Shown in pieces: positions 43,856 through 52,204 of a DNA stretch of 64,000 bases; positions within the stretch are counted from its first letter, which is position 1, and every line of letters begins with the position of its first letter. Source of the DNA: Thermincola carboxydiphila (GTDB lineage Bacteria > Bacillota > Thermincolia > Thermincolales > UBA2595). Location: the NCBI GenBank assembly GCA_016841725.1, contig JAENYP010000001.1:486540-550539 (forward strand). The letters run 5' to 3'. Both the position numbers and the translations under genes were made by a program. The notes under the pieces were generated by a model. The model was not told the DNA's origin, did not search any database, and was given only the letters and a program-made list of their open reading frames with translations.

Positions 43856-44869
43856 CTACCTATCCTTCCGTTTACCGCGATCGCCTTCCGAGCCGTCTGC
43901 TTTAGGACCGGTTTTGCTTATAGCATCCCTCATCTGGGTATCGGCCAGAATATTTTGCATGTTATAGTAATCCATGACTCCCATCCTACCGTTTTTCAAT
44001 GCCTCAGCCATGGCTTCAGGCACCTGGGCTTCCGCTTCCACAACTTTGGCCCTCATCTCCTGGACAGAGGCCTTCATTTCCTGTTCTCTGGCAACTGCCA
44101 TGGCCCGGCGTTCCTCAGCCTTGGCCTGGGCAATCTGTTTATCGGCTTCTGCCTGATCGGTCTGGAGTTGAGCACCTATGTTCCGACCGACATCAACATC
44201 GGCAATATCAATGGAGAGTATCTCAAAAGCAGTCCCGGCATCAAGGCCTTTGCCTAACACAGTCTGTGAAATCATGTCCGGGTTTTCCAGGACTGCCTTG
44301 TGGTGGTCAGCCGAACCAACCGTGGTGACGACACCTTCACCAACACGGGCAATAATGGTCTCCTCCCCGGCGCCGCCCACCAGCCTGTCAATATTAGCCC
44401 TCACGGTGACCCTGGCAATAGCCTTGACCTCAATTCCATCCTTGGCTACTGCAGATATCAGCGGTGTTTCGATAACCTTGGGATTAACACTCATCTGGAC
44501 GGCTTCCAGGACATTCCTCCCGGCAAGATCAATAGCCGCCGCCCTTTCAAAGGCAAGGGGGATATTGGCCCTTTCAGCCGCAATCAGGGCATCAACAACC
44601 CTGTCCACATTTCCCCCGGCAAGGTAATGAGCCTCCAGCTGGTTAGCCGTAACCACCAAACCTGCCTTGTCTGCCTTAATCAGGGGATTGACAATCCGGG
44701 CCGGGGGAACCCTTCTCAGGCGCATCCCTACCAATGTAATTATGCCAATTTTGACCCCTGCGGCCAGTGCGGAAATCCACAGCCCCACAGGTATAAAACT
44801 CAGAATGATAGATACAGCGATAAGACCAACAGCTAATAGAAACAAAGGTATCAACGCAGCAATATCCAT
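43856..44869 (-). CDS. floA: Flotillin-like lipid raft scaffold FloA
   Basis: 337 residues, full length for the UPF0365/YqfA group. Two hydrophobic N-terminal segments (~1-50), SPFH-like region with [37 protein letters not shown], then a long Ala/Glu helical tail ([21 protein letters not shown]). FloA organises functional membrane microdomains in Firmicutes and affects sporulation and secretion. ATG at 44869 after GGGAGG. It follows an NfeD-family gene by 22 bp, the classical nfeD-floA pairing. Confidence 0.95.
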   Translation of the reverse strand: MDIAALIPLFLLAVGLIAVSIILSFIPVGLWISALAAGVKIGIITLVGMRLRRVPPARIVNPLIKADKAGLVVTANQLEAHYLAGGNVDRVVDALIAAERANIPLAFERAAAIDLAGRNVLEAVQMSVNPKVIETPLISAVAKDGIEVKAIARVTVRANIDRLVGGAGEETIIARVGEGVVTTVGSADHHKAVLENPDMISQTVLGKGLDAGTAFEILSIDIADVDVGRNIGAQLQTDQAEADKQIAQAKAEERRAMAVAREQEMKASVQEMRAKVVEAEAQVPEAMAEALKNGRMGVMDYYNMQNILADTQMRDAISKTGPKADGSEGDRGKRKDR

Positions 44870-44891
44870 TTTATTACCTCCCTACATTATT

Positions 44892-46214
44892 TTAAAGCTT
44901 CCTTACCACAACCCGGCTGCCTTCAACCAGGATTACCCTGATAGGGGCTCCCGCCGGGATAAAGCCGCCCTCACTAACCACATCCACCCGGTCACCGGCA
45001 AACTCGGCGGTCCCCGAAGGTCTCAGTGTAGTAACAGCCATTCCCTCCATGCCCTGGTATTTTTCCATTCCCTTTTTGGGAGTAATATAACCAGTGGCGG
45101 TATTCAGCTTCGTCCCCAGGACCAGCCTGTCCCACATTCCGCGGCGGCCCAGAACTTTAATGAATACATACAGCATAACTATGCTTCCAGCCAGAGCCAC
45201 AGTGAGAGAAATCACAGCCTGCAGCGGGCTAGTTGAAGCCAGGAACACACTCCAGACAACCAGTCCAAGTCCCAGCAGGCCGGCTGCCCCAAACCCCGGA
45301 ATGACGAAAATCTCCAGCAGGATGGCGGTTATCCCTATGGCAAAAACAAAAACCGCCAGCCACCCTGCCACCCCTGCCATCATATGGCCTGCAAAGTAGA
45401 CTCCCAGGGAAATAAGGCCAATTACTCCGGGAACTCCGAAACCAGGGGCAAATGCTTCTGTGATTAAACCGGCAAAACCTATCAGCAGCAAAATGGGACT
45501 GATAAAGGGGTTAACCGTCCACCACGCCAGGGTTTCCCCAAACCCCGGTTTGTATTCAACAGGCCGGTAAGCAACCCCATCATCTTCTTCCAGGTCAGCC
45601 ACCAGAGCATTGCGGTTCCTGACCACTCTATCGGCAAGACCCAGTTGAACCGCTTTATCAGCTGAAAGGGAAAGGATCTCACCTGCCTTTTTGAGGTCTT
45701 TAATTACCAATTCCCGGTCAGCCATACCGCGTACTATCACGGTACTGCGTCCGCGTGCAGAGGCAGCCGCTTCCAGGTCGGAAATCCATGACCCCAGGAT
45801 TTTGGGGGTGTTGGGAGCCGGTTCAGCTGCTCCGATGCTTGTCCCCGGCATCATGTATATTTTTTCCCCGGCAAGCGATATCAATACCCCTGCAGACTTG
45901 GCCTGACCGGTCACAAATGCAGCAGTTGGTATCTTTGCAGAGAATACTGCTTTTTTGATTGACTGTGCTGCTGTAATTACTCCACCCGGTGTGTCAATTT
46001 CAAGGACAACCTTCCCTGCACCGCTGTTTTCAGCCCTGGCGATACTCCGTTCCACAAAGCCGGCCAGCCCGGGCTCAATCTGCCCTTTAACAGGAATAAA
46101 AACAATTTCTTTTCCCGGTGTGTCAGCCGAACCCAGCCCAGTCCGCAGCAGAAAACCAATAATAATCATTAGCAGGCAGCAGGTAATGCGCAGGCAGCGG
46201 TTTTTCAAAGCCAT
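44892..46214 (-). CDS. NfeD-family membrane serine protease/scaffold (long form)
   Basis: 440 residues. Signal segment, then a ClpP-like serine protease domain (~30-215: LEIDTPGGVITAA, FVTGQAKSAGVLISLAGEKIYMMPGTSIGAAEP with the SAG serine), four TM helices (~235-345) and a C-terminal NfeD OB-fold domain (~370-440, GMAVTTLRPSGTAEFAGDRVDVVSEGGFI). This is the NfeD1b long type partnered with flotillins. ATG at 46214 is very close to its GGAGG; a TTG at 46208 has a better distance. Upstream partner of floA. Confidence 0.92.
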   Translation of the reverse strand: MALKNRCLRITCCLLMIIIGFLLRTGLGSADTPGKEIVFIPVKGQIEPGLAGFVERSIARAENSGAGKVVLEIDTPGGVITAAQSIKKAVFSAKIPTAAFVTGQAKSAGVLISLAGEKIYMMPGTSIGAAEPAPNTPKILGSWISDLEAAASARGRSTVIVRGMADRELVIKDLKKAGEILSLSADKAVQLGLADRVVRNRNALVADLEEDDGVAYRPVEYKPGFGETLAWWTVNPFISPILLLIGFAGLITEAFAPGFGVPGVIGLISLGVYFAGHMMAGVAGWLAVFVFAIGITAILLEIFVIPGFGAAGLLGLGLVVWSVFLASTSPLQAVISLTVALAGSIVMLYVFIKVLGRRGMWDRLVLGTKLNTATGYITPKKGMEKYQGMEGMAVTTLRPSGTAEFAGDRVDVVSEGGFIPAGAPIRVILVEGSRVVVRKL

Positions 46215-46300
46215 TCCTCCTTTGTGAACCTCTATTCATCCTCACACCTTATTATTCCTCCAGGCATCGTTTTTGAATTCGTAAAACGCTCCTGAGGGAT

Positions 46301-46341
46301 AAAAAAAAAGCTCATTCCCAGTTTACCGGAACCTGAGCTCT
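46301..46341 (-). terminator. Terminator after the 40-residue membrane peptide gene
   Basis: AGCTCAGGTTCC and GGGAATGAGCT pair across a short loop, followed on the minus strand by nine to ten T. It separates the MpsC-like/small-peptide unit from nfeD-floA. Confidence 0.8.
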
Positions 46342-46387
46342 TCTAGTATATATTACCATCTGTTTCCACAACCTGCAACACACATAC

Positions 46388-46510
46388 CTAAAACAACCCT
46401 TTTCCCAGCTTCGAATTCAGCATCAAAACAAAGGCAAATACTATTGCCGCAGTAAACAGAAATGCTCCCCCGATCCCCATTACAATACCAAAAGACATCA
46501 TTTCAGACAT
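46388..46510 (-). CDS. 40-residue membrane peptide overlapping the MpsC-like gene
   Basis: A short frame with an ATG at 46510, stop TAG at 46388 and a strong GGGGGGTGAT site just upstream. The start overlaps the stop of the preceding gene by 8 bp (ATGTCTGA), as in coupled genes. The product is MSEMMSFGIVMGIGGAFLF, then one hydrophobic helix (TAAIVFAFVLML) and NSKLGKGLF: a single-TM peptide. A terminator follows. I recognise no family. Its size, ribosome site and coupling make it a likely real subunit working with the MpsC-like protein. Confidence 0.7.
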   Translation of the reverse strand: MSEMMSFGIVMGIGGAFLFTAAIVFAFVLMLNSKLGKGLF

Positions 46511-46931
46511 ACATATCACCCCCCTCATTTTTATGAATGGCAATTGTACCATTAAGTTTTATTTTACTTTTCGTCTCAATGACCAGATAGCACTTATCTT
46601 CACAAGGAATGAAATTAAAAAACATTTCTTCAACAGGGATTCCCAGCCATTCCTCAATTGGATCAATTTTTTGGCAAAGTCCTTCCAATATAAGGCTCCG
46701 GTGCTTCTTTATGGTTTTCTCCACTTCATGGAGCCTGATTACTTCCCTTTCGGCGCGATTCAGTAAACCATACAATTCAACCATAATTGTACTGCCGTCA
46801 ATAACTACCTTCACCTTGTCAGGCCCTTTTCCAAAATGAGTTTTAATGTATCTGCCAAAACTGACCCCGATAAATTCCTTGATATCATTTCCCCTTAACT
46901 TATCATAGGAGGTGTTTTCCACTGAAATCAT
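46503..46931 (-). CDS. DUF2294 / MpsC-like protein
   Basis: 142 residues. Matches the DUF2294 family (Na-translocating membrane-potential system component MpsC) by the N-terminal FIGVSFGRYIKTHFGKGPDKVKVVIDGSTIMVELYG and HEVEKTIKKHRSLILEGLCQ. It is a soluble, mixed alpha/beta protein. The family role is poorly known. ATG at 46931 lies close to AAAGGGT; a GTG at 46922 is possible. Its 3' end overlaps a 40-residue membrane peptide gene by 8 bp, so the two form a unit. Confidence 0.78.
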   Translation of the reverse strand: MISVENTSYDKLRGNDIKEFIGVSFGRYIKTHFGKGPDKVKVVIDGSTIMVELYGLLNRAEREVIRLHEVEKTIKKHRSLILEGLCQKIDPIEEWLGIPVEEMFFNFIPCEDKCYLVIETKSKIKLNGTIAIHKNEGGDMYV

Positions 46932-47241
46932 ACCCTTTCTTTTTCAGAAAAAAAACCAACCCTCTTGCCGACTGTGAAAACCTCTCCCCTGTGTGAAAAG
47001 TTTGCGCCATTCGTCAGTAGAGTTGGCTGCCCACGAACACTGTTTCGCACGGCATTCCAAGCTCATTTTCAGTTAATTAAACAAAAAACCTGTGCGGGTC
47101 AAAGCACAAGCTCAGCATTAAATTACATCTGTCGTGGGTTCTGCTTTGACCCTTGACTTTGTGTTGCGATATCCTATTAATATTTCTATTCGCAAAGAAA
47201 AGTAAATTTCCTCTCTTGTCTTTTAAAAAAAGTGCGAAATT
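46932..47241. other. Intergenic region with a long-loop hairpin
   Basis: No gene seen. It contains an 11-bp perfect inverted repeat, GGGTCAAAGCA (47096-47106) and TGCTTTGACCC (47142-47152), with a 35-nt loop. On the minus strand a run of six T follows about eight bases after the stem, so it may terminate the upstream MetE-like transcript. Confidence 0.45.
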
Positions 47242-48309
47242 TCACAGGCTGATTCTTCCGGCCAGTTCCCTGGTAAGTTCATGTACACGTATAGCTGTAT
47301 CCATATCCAAAGTACCCGTTCCACAGGTTGGGGTAATCAGGGCCCGGTCATAAATAAGCTGCCTGTCGATACCTTTTTCCGCCAGGTACCGGACACGTTC
47401 CTTCCAAAGCTTCTCCAGTGATTCTACAGTCAGTGCAGAGACATTTTCAGCAGAAGTGGGAACAATTCCCCAGGCCAGGGAGCCGCCCCTGTTGAGATAT
47501 GTTTTCATCTCATCCATGTAACTGACGACAGTAGAAAAGTATTCAAAGGCATCAAAGCTGATAATATCAACATTTGATTCAAACAGGATGGACCAGTCCA
47601 TCCCTGCACAGGAATGGGTGCCTGCCAGCGCCCCGGCGCCCTTGATGGTTTCATAAATGCTGTTCAGCTCGATAATGATTTCTTCCCTCTTCAGGGTTAT
47701 GAATGTCGATTGACCTGAAGCATACAGTCCCGGGTCATCCACAAACAGCAGTACCGGCAGACCAAACTGTCCCAAGGCTTTTGCCTGGTTCAGCCCCTGC
47801 AGCTCCAGGGTCTTGATCAGGACATCCCGGCCTTGGGAGTTATAATAAATGGCGCGCCTGTCCTGATCAGTCATCGCCAGCCCCAGGGCTAGCGGGCCGC
47901 TGATCTGGCCTTTGAGATACCGGGCGTTTCCGGTTCCGTTTTTCTCAAGGTGTCTGATAAAGGCATAATAACCTGATGCCGATACCTCAGGAAACTTAAA
48001 GAAATCCAGAGCTGCGTTGTCCCCTTCGATAGCAGCCATATACATCTCGTAAAACCTGGCCAGCTTTTCACCCCACTGTTCCTGCTGGGTATCAAAATAC
48101 TGTTTTCCGTTCTTTTCAACAACAATTCCCAATTCAATCAGTGGCGCTGTAAACTGGTTAATAAATCCCTCCTCTGTCCCCCTGGCCGGAACCTGGGGCC
48201 AGTTAGGCGCCTCCGGGAAATAGGACAAAATAAATCTCACGGCCTCGTCAGGGTCGGTATGTGGAACACTCCCTATCCCTGTTGCCATACATTCCGGTTT
48301 AAAGTTCAT
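47242..48309 (-). CDS. Cobalamin-independent methionine synthase/UroD-superfamily protein
   Basis: 355 residues, TIM-barrel of the MetE C-terminal/UroD/methyltransferase superfamily. It begins MATGIGSVPHTDPDEAVRFI. Likely zinc ligands: His and Cys in GTHSCAGMDW (~225) and Cys in TPTCGTGTLD (~330), the usual HxC...C set of MetE-type and corrinoid methyltransferases. Proteins of this type occur in Peptococcaceae as stand-alone methyltransferases of unknown substrate. ATG with AGGAGGA upstream. A sigma-A promoter with a flanking ATTCTAAT motif precedes it (48381-48409). Confidence 0.75.
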   Translation of the reverse strand: MNFKPECMATGIGSVPHTDPDEAVRFILSYFPEAPNWPQVPARGTEEGFINQFTAPLIELGIVVEKNGKQYFDTQQEQWGEKLARFYEMYMAAIEGDNAALDFFKFPEVSASGYYAFIRHLEKNGTGNARYLKGQISGPLALGLAMTDQDRRAIYYNSQGRDVLIKTLELQGLNQAKALGQFGLPVLLFVDDPGLYASGQSTFITLKREEIIIELNSIYETIKGAGALAGTHSCAGMDWSILFESNVDIISFDAFEYFSTVVSYMDEMKTYLNRGGSLAWGIVPTSAENVSALTVESLEKLWKERVRYLAEKGIDRQLIYDRALITPTCGTGTLDMDTAIRVHELTRELAGRISL

Positions 48310-48374
48310 CTTAAGTCCTCCTGTTTTTTGAGATCCGCGCCGGCAGCAGCGCCGGCAGCCGAAAGAAATTAGTT

Positions 48375-48468
48375 ATTCTAATGTTATACGTGATCAGCGT
48401 GAAAATCAATAACCTATAATAAAGGAATTTATTATACAATATTAGAATTAATATTAGGGTATTCTAAT
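48375..48468. promoter_or_regulatory. Divergent promoter region with three ATTCTAAT motifs
   Basis: The octamer ATTCTAAT or its reverse complement occurs at 48375-48382, 48441-48448 and 48461-48468, the last two as an inverted pair with a 12-bp gap. The first touches the minus-strand -10 (ATGTTA, 48381-48386; -35 AATCAA 48404-48409, 17-bp spacer) that reads toward the MetE-like gene. It looks like an operator for an unknown regulator shared by this gene and dgkA. Confidence 0.45.
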
Positions 48469-48501
48469 CAGTATTGTAATTTGAGTCTGGAGGGGAGTTC
48501 A

Positions 48502-48873
48502 ATGAACGAGATTAAGCGACTGCTGCGTGCAGGAGGTTATGCTTTTGACGGGTTGGTTTACCTTGTCCGGGAAGAAAAAAATACCCGTCTTCTGCTGGGC
48601 ATTGCGGTACTTGCCCTGATAATCTGTCCACTGATAGGCTTCAGCGCTTTTGAGTCCATATTTGTTTTTTTTACTGTAATGATGACCCTGGTGGCCGAAG
48701 TCCTTAATACGGCCATTGAGGTAACCCTTGACCTGCAGGTACAGGGGAAGTACCACCCCAAGGTGAAAATCGCCAAAGATGCGGCATCCTGTGCCGTCCT
48801 GTTCTGTGTAATTACATCGGCAACAGCCTTCTTTGTAATTCTTTTCAGCAACCTGCTAACTCGCCACCCCTAG
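48502..48873 (+). CDS. dgkA: Diacylglycerol kinase family protein (DgkA/undecaprenol kinase)
   Basis: About 123 residues with three TM helices. Signature AEVLNTAIEVTLDLQ at ~69 (family consensus VELLNTAIExxVD) and the N-terminal cytoplasmic helix with ALRGLLY-like sequence (FDGLVYLVREEKNTRLLLG). In Gram-positives this family phosphorylates undecaprenol or diacylglycerol. ATG at 48502 preceded by GGAGGGG. Plus-strand, divergent from the MetE-like gene; it converges on nagA. Confidence 0.93.
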   Translation: MNEIKRLLRAGGYAFDGLVYLVREEKNTRLLLGIAVLALIICPLIGFSAFESIFVFFTVMMTLVAEVLNTAIEVTLDLQVQGKYHPKVKIAKDAASCAVLFCVITSATAFFVILFSNLLTRHP

Positions 48874-48876
48874 CAA

Positions 48877-50043
48877 TCAGCGCCTGAAAACGATTTCTCC
48901 CTCCACAATTGTCATTAACACCCTAAACTCGTGGTCCAGAACAACAATATCAGCATCATTTCCGGTCACCAGGGCTCCTTTTGTATCAAGCCCCAGGAGA
49001 CGCGCCGGATTGGCAGAAACCATCTGCACCGCCTCCCCAAGATCCAGGCCCACCTGCTCCACCAGCACCTTTACGGCAGCTGCCATACTGATGGTACTTC
49101 CCGCTATTGTCCCATCATCCAAAAATGTCGCCCCATCCCTGACAGTAACCCTTTGTCCGCCAAGTGTATATATCCCGTCACCCATCCCCCCGCCGCTGAT
49201 GCAGTCAGTGATGGCAATGGTGTTTTGAATACCCTTGGCCCTGATGAGTATTTTTATGATGCTGGGGTGGACATGATGTCCGTCAGCAATCACATCAACT
49301 GTAAGCCGTTTCATACTCATAATGGCCCCTGTCGTCCCGGGTTCCCGATGGTGAAACCCCGTCATTGCGTTAAATGCATGGGAGACATGGGTCAGCCCCA
49401 TATCGCAGGCCTCTGCAACCCGGGTAATGGATGCTCCGGAATGGCCCAGAGATACCACCAGCCCATTAGACCGGGCATACTTGATAACCTCTGTGGACCC
49501 TGGAAGCTCGGGAGCCAGGGTTATCATTTTGACAGCCCCCCTGCCGGCTTCAATATATTCCTTAAGCTCAGCAATCGAGGGCAGTCGGAGGTATTCTTCC
49601 TTCTGGGCCCCCTTTTTTTCCGGGTTTAGAAACGGTCCTTCCAGGTGCACACCGAGCACTCTTGCCCCCCTAAACCTCCCAATTCTAAAGGCAGCGGCTT
49701 TTCTGACAGCGCCGGCCAGCGTTTCCCTGGGCGCCGACATGGTTGTCGCCAGGAAGCCGGTTGTACCGCCCTTGGCCAGCCATTCAGCCATCTTCTCAAA
49801 TGATTCCGGCAAGCCGTCCATGACGTCAGCCCCGCCGGAACCATGTACATGGATATCAATGAAGCCCGGACATATATAACACGGCCCAAAATTATGCATA
49901 ATATGACTGCTGCCCGGAAACAGCGCCCCCATCTCCGCGATATTACTGATAATACCGCCATCCGTTTCCAGCAGACAATTTTCCGGTGAAATCCCTTCAG
50001 GTGTAATAAGCCGCCCCTTTAGCAGCAGTTTTTTTCTCTCCAT
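48877..50043 (-). CDS. nagA: N-acetylglucosamine-6-phosphate deacetylase
   Basis: 388 residues, amidohydrolase fold. FIDIHVHGSGGADVMDG (metal HxH) at ~57, GVHLEGPFLNPEKKGAQ at ~120, LGHSGASITRV at ~192, THVSHAFNAMTGFHHREPGT at ~210 and the catalytic Asp region AITDCISGGGMGDG at ~265. It makes GlcN-6-P and acetate, recycling wall amino sugars. ATG at 50043 after GGGGGGCAGGG; the longer frame to 50097 is unneeded. No nagB or PTS gene adjacent. Confidence 0.95.
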   Translation of the reverse strand: MERKKLLLKGRLITPEGISPENCLLETDGGIISNIAEMGALFPGSSHIMHNFGPCYICPGFIDIHVHGSGGADVMDGLPESFEKMAEWLAKGGTTGFLATTMSAPRETLAGAVRKAAAFRIGRFRGARVLGVHLEGPFLNPEKKGAQKEEYLRLPSIAELKEYIEAGRGAVKMITLAPELPGSTEVIKYARSNGLVVSLGHSGASITRVAEACDMGLTHVSHAFNAMTGFHHREPGTTGAIMSMKRLTVDVIADGHHVHPSIIKILIRAKGIQNTIAITDCISGGGMGDGIYTLGGQRVTVRDGATFLDDGTIAGSTISMAAAVKVLVEQVGLDLGEAVQMVSANPARLLGLDTKGALVTGNDADIVVLDHEFRVLMTIVEGEIVFRR

Positions 50044-50116
50044 CCCTGCCCCCCCATTCTCTCGCAGTCCCAGAGCTGATTTGTTAACACAGTCCACTTA
50101 AGTCAATAAATTCCGC

Positions 50117-50800
50117 TTAAATGTCAGCTAATTTCACCGGCACTTTTTCTGTAATTACTATCAGTTCAGGGGTTACCCTGCACCTGTACGCGTAAACTCC
50201 GACGCCCTTCCCGGCGGCGGCCCTTAGCTTTTGCCCAAAATCGGGATCAGTCCGGTCATTGGGAGTAAATACCAGGGCATCATCTCTCTGAATCAGGAAA
50301 ATTACAGCAGCATGATACCCTTCCCCGACTGCTGCGGCCAGTTCCTCCAGGTGCCGCGCCCCCCGCAGTGTGGGAGCATCAGGAAACATGGCCGTGCCAT
50401 TTTCAACCAGGGTTACAGATTTAACCTCCACAAAACACTTGTTATTCCTTTCATCTTCCAGGAGCAGGTCCAGCCTGCTGTTACCATATCTGACCTCCCG
50501 GCGGGCAACAGTAAATTGGCTGAAGTCAGCCAATTGCCCGGCGGCAACGGCATCTGCCACCACCTTATTGGGAACCCGGGCATCCACTGATACCAGTTGG
50601 TCCTCATACCTCACCAGGACCAAATCATATTTGGTTGCCCTGTGTGACCCATCCCTTTTTATTAGGTATACCTCATTTCCGGGCCGAAACAGTTCCCTCA
50701 GTCTCCCCGAATTGGCGACATGGGCTTTAACCTGTTTGCCGTCGAGCTCAACAAGGGCGGTAAACCTGTTTTCCCTCTCCAGAAATCTGGCCTTAAGCAT
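50117..50800 (-). CDS. sfsA: SfsA family DNA/RNA nuclease-like protein
   Basis: 227 residues. Typical SfsA length with VKAHVANSGRLRELFRPGNEVYL near the N terminus, LDLLLEDERNNKCFVEVKSVTLVENGTAMFPDAPTLRGARHLEEL (nuclease-like D...ExK motif in FVEVKS) in the centre. First described as a sugar-fermentation stimulation protein; it has a PD-(D/E)xK-like fold. ATG with GGGAGGTAA upstream. 73 bp before nagA, same strand. Confidence 0.93.
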   Translation of the reverse strand: MLKARFLERENRFTALVELDGKQVKAHVANSGRLRELFRPGNEVYLIKRDGSHRATKYDLVLVRYEDQLVSVDARVPNKVVADAVAAGQLADFSQFTVARREVRYGNSRLDLLLEDERNNKCFVEVKSVTLVENGTAMFPDAPTLRGARHLEELAAAVGEGYHAAVIFLIQRDDALVFTPNDRTDPDFGQKLRAAAGKGVGVYAYRCRVTPELIVITEKVPVKLADI

Positions 50801-50840
50801 TATTTACCTCCCAAACCGGTGCATCATAACCATTCTCTTA

Positions 50841-50875
50841 AAAAAACTCCCCCAGAGGCTATTCCTCCTGGGGGG
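50841..50875 (-). terminator. Terminator overlapping the end of the small membrane protein gene
   Basis: CCCCCAGGAGG / CCTCTGGGGG stem with a 5-nt loop, followed on the minus strand by AG and seven T. The left arm contains the last codons of the gene ending at 50859. Confidence 0.85.
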
Positions 50876-51152
50876 AAATATGAATCCCACTTTCTTTTCG
50901 CGGCAGGCAGAATATAAAAAAATAAACCAGGTATGTCACACTCAGCAGCAGGGCCAGGAGATGAAGGACCACCACAGAATTGGGCACTGCATCATATGCC
51001 AGGTTCCCGCCGATTTTCAGAATCCCGCCAAACAGTTCCACAACAGGCCGGTCCATTTCCACGGCAAACCTTGCATATACCAGTGCCATATTTATGGCAG
51101 TATATTCAAACAATATAACCACTGCAGGGATAACAAACAACAGATAACCCAT
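50859..51152 (-). CDS. Small two-TM membrane protein of unknown function
   Basis: 97 residues. Two hydrophobic segments (about 2-26 and 60-85), short loop with FAVEMDRPVVELFGGIL between, acidic C-terminal tail. ATG at 51152 with GGTGAGGTAA upstream. I recognise no family. A strong terminator overlaps its 3' end. It lies 73 bp downstream of the zinc-ribbon gene and may be co-transcribed. Confidence 0.65.
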   Translation of the reverse strand: MGYLLFVIPAVVILFEYTAINMALVYARFAVEMDRPVVELFGGILKIGGNLAYDAVPNSVVVLHLLALLLSVTYLVYFFIFCLPRKESGIHISPQEE

Positions 51153-51225
51153 TTACCTCACCTTTTTCGTCACATTTCGCAGCTCCTTTTCTTATTATAA
51201 AACGGCAGCCGGTAAAAGTACAATA

Positions 51226-51477
51226 CTATAATGTGACTTCCGGAAAGCTGATTCTTTTATCATAACCACATTTCGGACAGGCAAACAGGTGGACACAGGC
51301 AGCCACACCGGTCGTCTGCAGTTCTTCATCCGGCTCATAGAATTCAATATTTCCATAAGGACTGTATGGTCCGTAGTAATCCTCAAGCATGCCTGAATCT
51401 TCCATACCGCTGCCACAGACAGCACAGGGCTGCGAAAAATCTATCAATCCATTACAGAGCGGACAGCCAATTTCCAA
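51226..51477 (-). CDS. Small zinc-ribbon protein
   Basis: 83 residues with three CxxC knuckles: CPLCNG at the N terminus, CAVCGSG at ~18 and CPKCGYDKR at ~69. A Tyr/Pro/Gly-rich segment (DYYGPYSPYGN) lies between. TTG start with GAGGTGA upstream. Probably binds one or two zinc ions; no function is known to me. Divergent from the YdcF-like gene. Confidence 0.7.
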   Translation of the reverse strand: MEIGCPLCNGLIDFSQPCAVCGSGMEDSGMLEDYYGPYSPYGNIEFYEPDEELQTTGVAACVHLFACPKCGYDKRISFPEVTL

Positions 51478-51591
51478 ATTGCTTCACCTCAATATTAGTT
51501 TGTGAATTACGCAAAAAAAAATACAGCAGGAGTTCTTTTAAATAATGTGGAAAATATCCATTACCTGAGATTTCACCGGGGGGTGAAGCGA

Positions 51592-52200
51592 TTGACAAGA
51601 CTTAAGGTAATCGGTATCAGCGCCGTCATGCTGGTAGTAGCATTTTTCTATACTCCCCTTGTGCAGTTCCTGGCCGGTCCGCTGGTAATAAGTGACCCGC
51701 TGCGCCAGGCTGATGCTGTCGTGGTTCTGGGCGGCGGGTGGGAAGCCAAGGGGAAGCTGGGCAAAAGTACCCTGGAGCGTTACCGTCATGGTGTAGACCT
51801 GTTTCAACAGGGATATGGCAAGTATGTCATCTTTTCCGGGGGAAACCTCTGGGGTAACCCCTCTGAAGCCTGCGAAATGGCAGAAATGGCAGTGAGTGAC
51901 GGTTTTTCTGAAAAGGAAATCATTATTGAAGACAGCTCGGAATCCACCTGGCAGAATACCCTGTTTGTAAAGAAAATTCTTATGGAAAAAAAGCTGCAAT
52001 CAGTGGTTCTGGTAACTTCCCCGTACCATTCCCGACGGGCCAAGACGATGTTTACAGACAAAGGCATAACCGTCATTTCCGCCCCTGTCCCTGACAGCGA
52101 ATTCTACAGCGCCTCCGGAACTGATCAACTGCGCATGGCCAAGTTGGTGGTAACCGAATATGTCAAGCTGGGGCTGTATCAGCTGAACCTCATCAGATAG
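51592..52200 (+). CDS. YdcF/ElyC/SanA-family membrane protein (DUF218)
   Basis: About 202 residues. One N-terminal TM (~5-24), then the DUF218 domain: ADAVVVLGGGWEAKG at ~38-52, FSGGNLWGNPSE at ~81 (family G-x-x-[PS]-E-A), IIIEDSSESTWQNTLF at ~112 and VTSPYHSRRAKTMF at ~135. The family acts in envelope biogenesis (ElyC, SanA) in other bacteria, with no biochemical activity proven. A TTG at 51592 is preferred: GGGGTGA lies just upstream and it gives a normal TM start. The frame is open back to 51502. Ends 4 bp before the convergent GH15 gene. Confidence 0.8.
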   Translation: MTRLKVIGISAVMLVVAFFYTPLVQFLAGPLVISDPLRQADAVVVLGGGWEAKGKLGKSTLERYRHGVDLFQQGYGKYVIFSGGNLWGNPSEACEMAEMAVSDGFSEKEIIIEDSSESTWQNTLFVKKILMEKKLQSVVLVTSPYHSRRAKTMFTDKGITVISAPVPDSEFYSASGTDQLRMAKLVVTEYVKLGLYQLNLIR

Positions 52201-52204
52201 CTCC

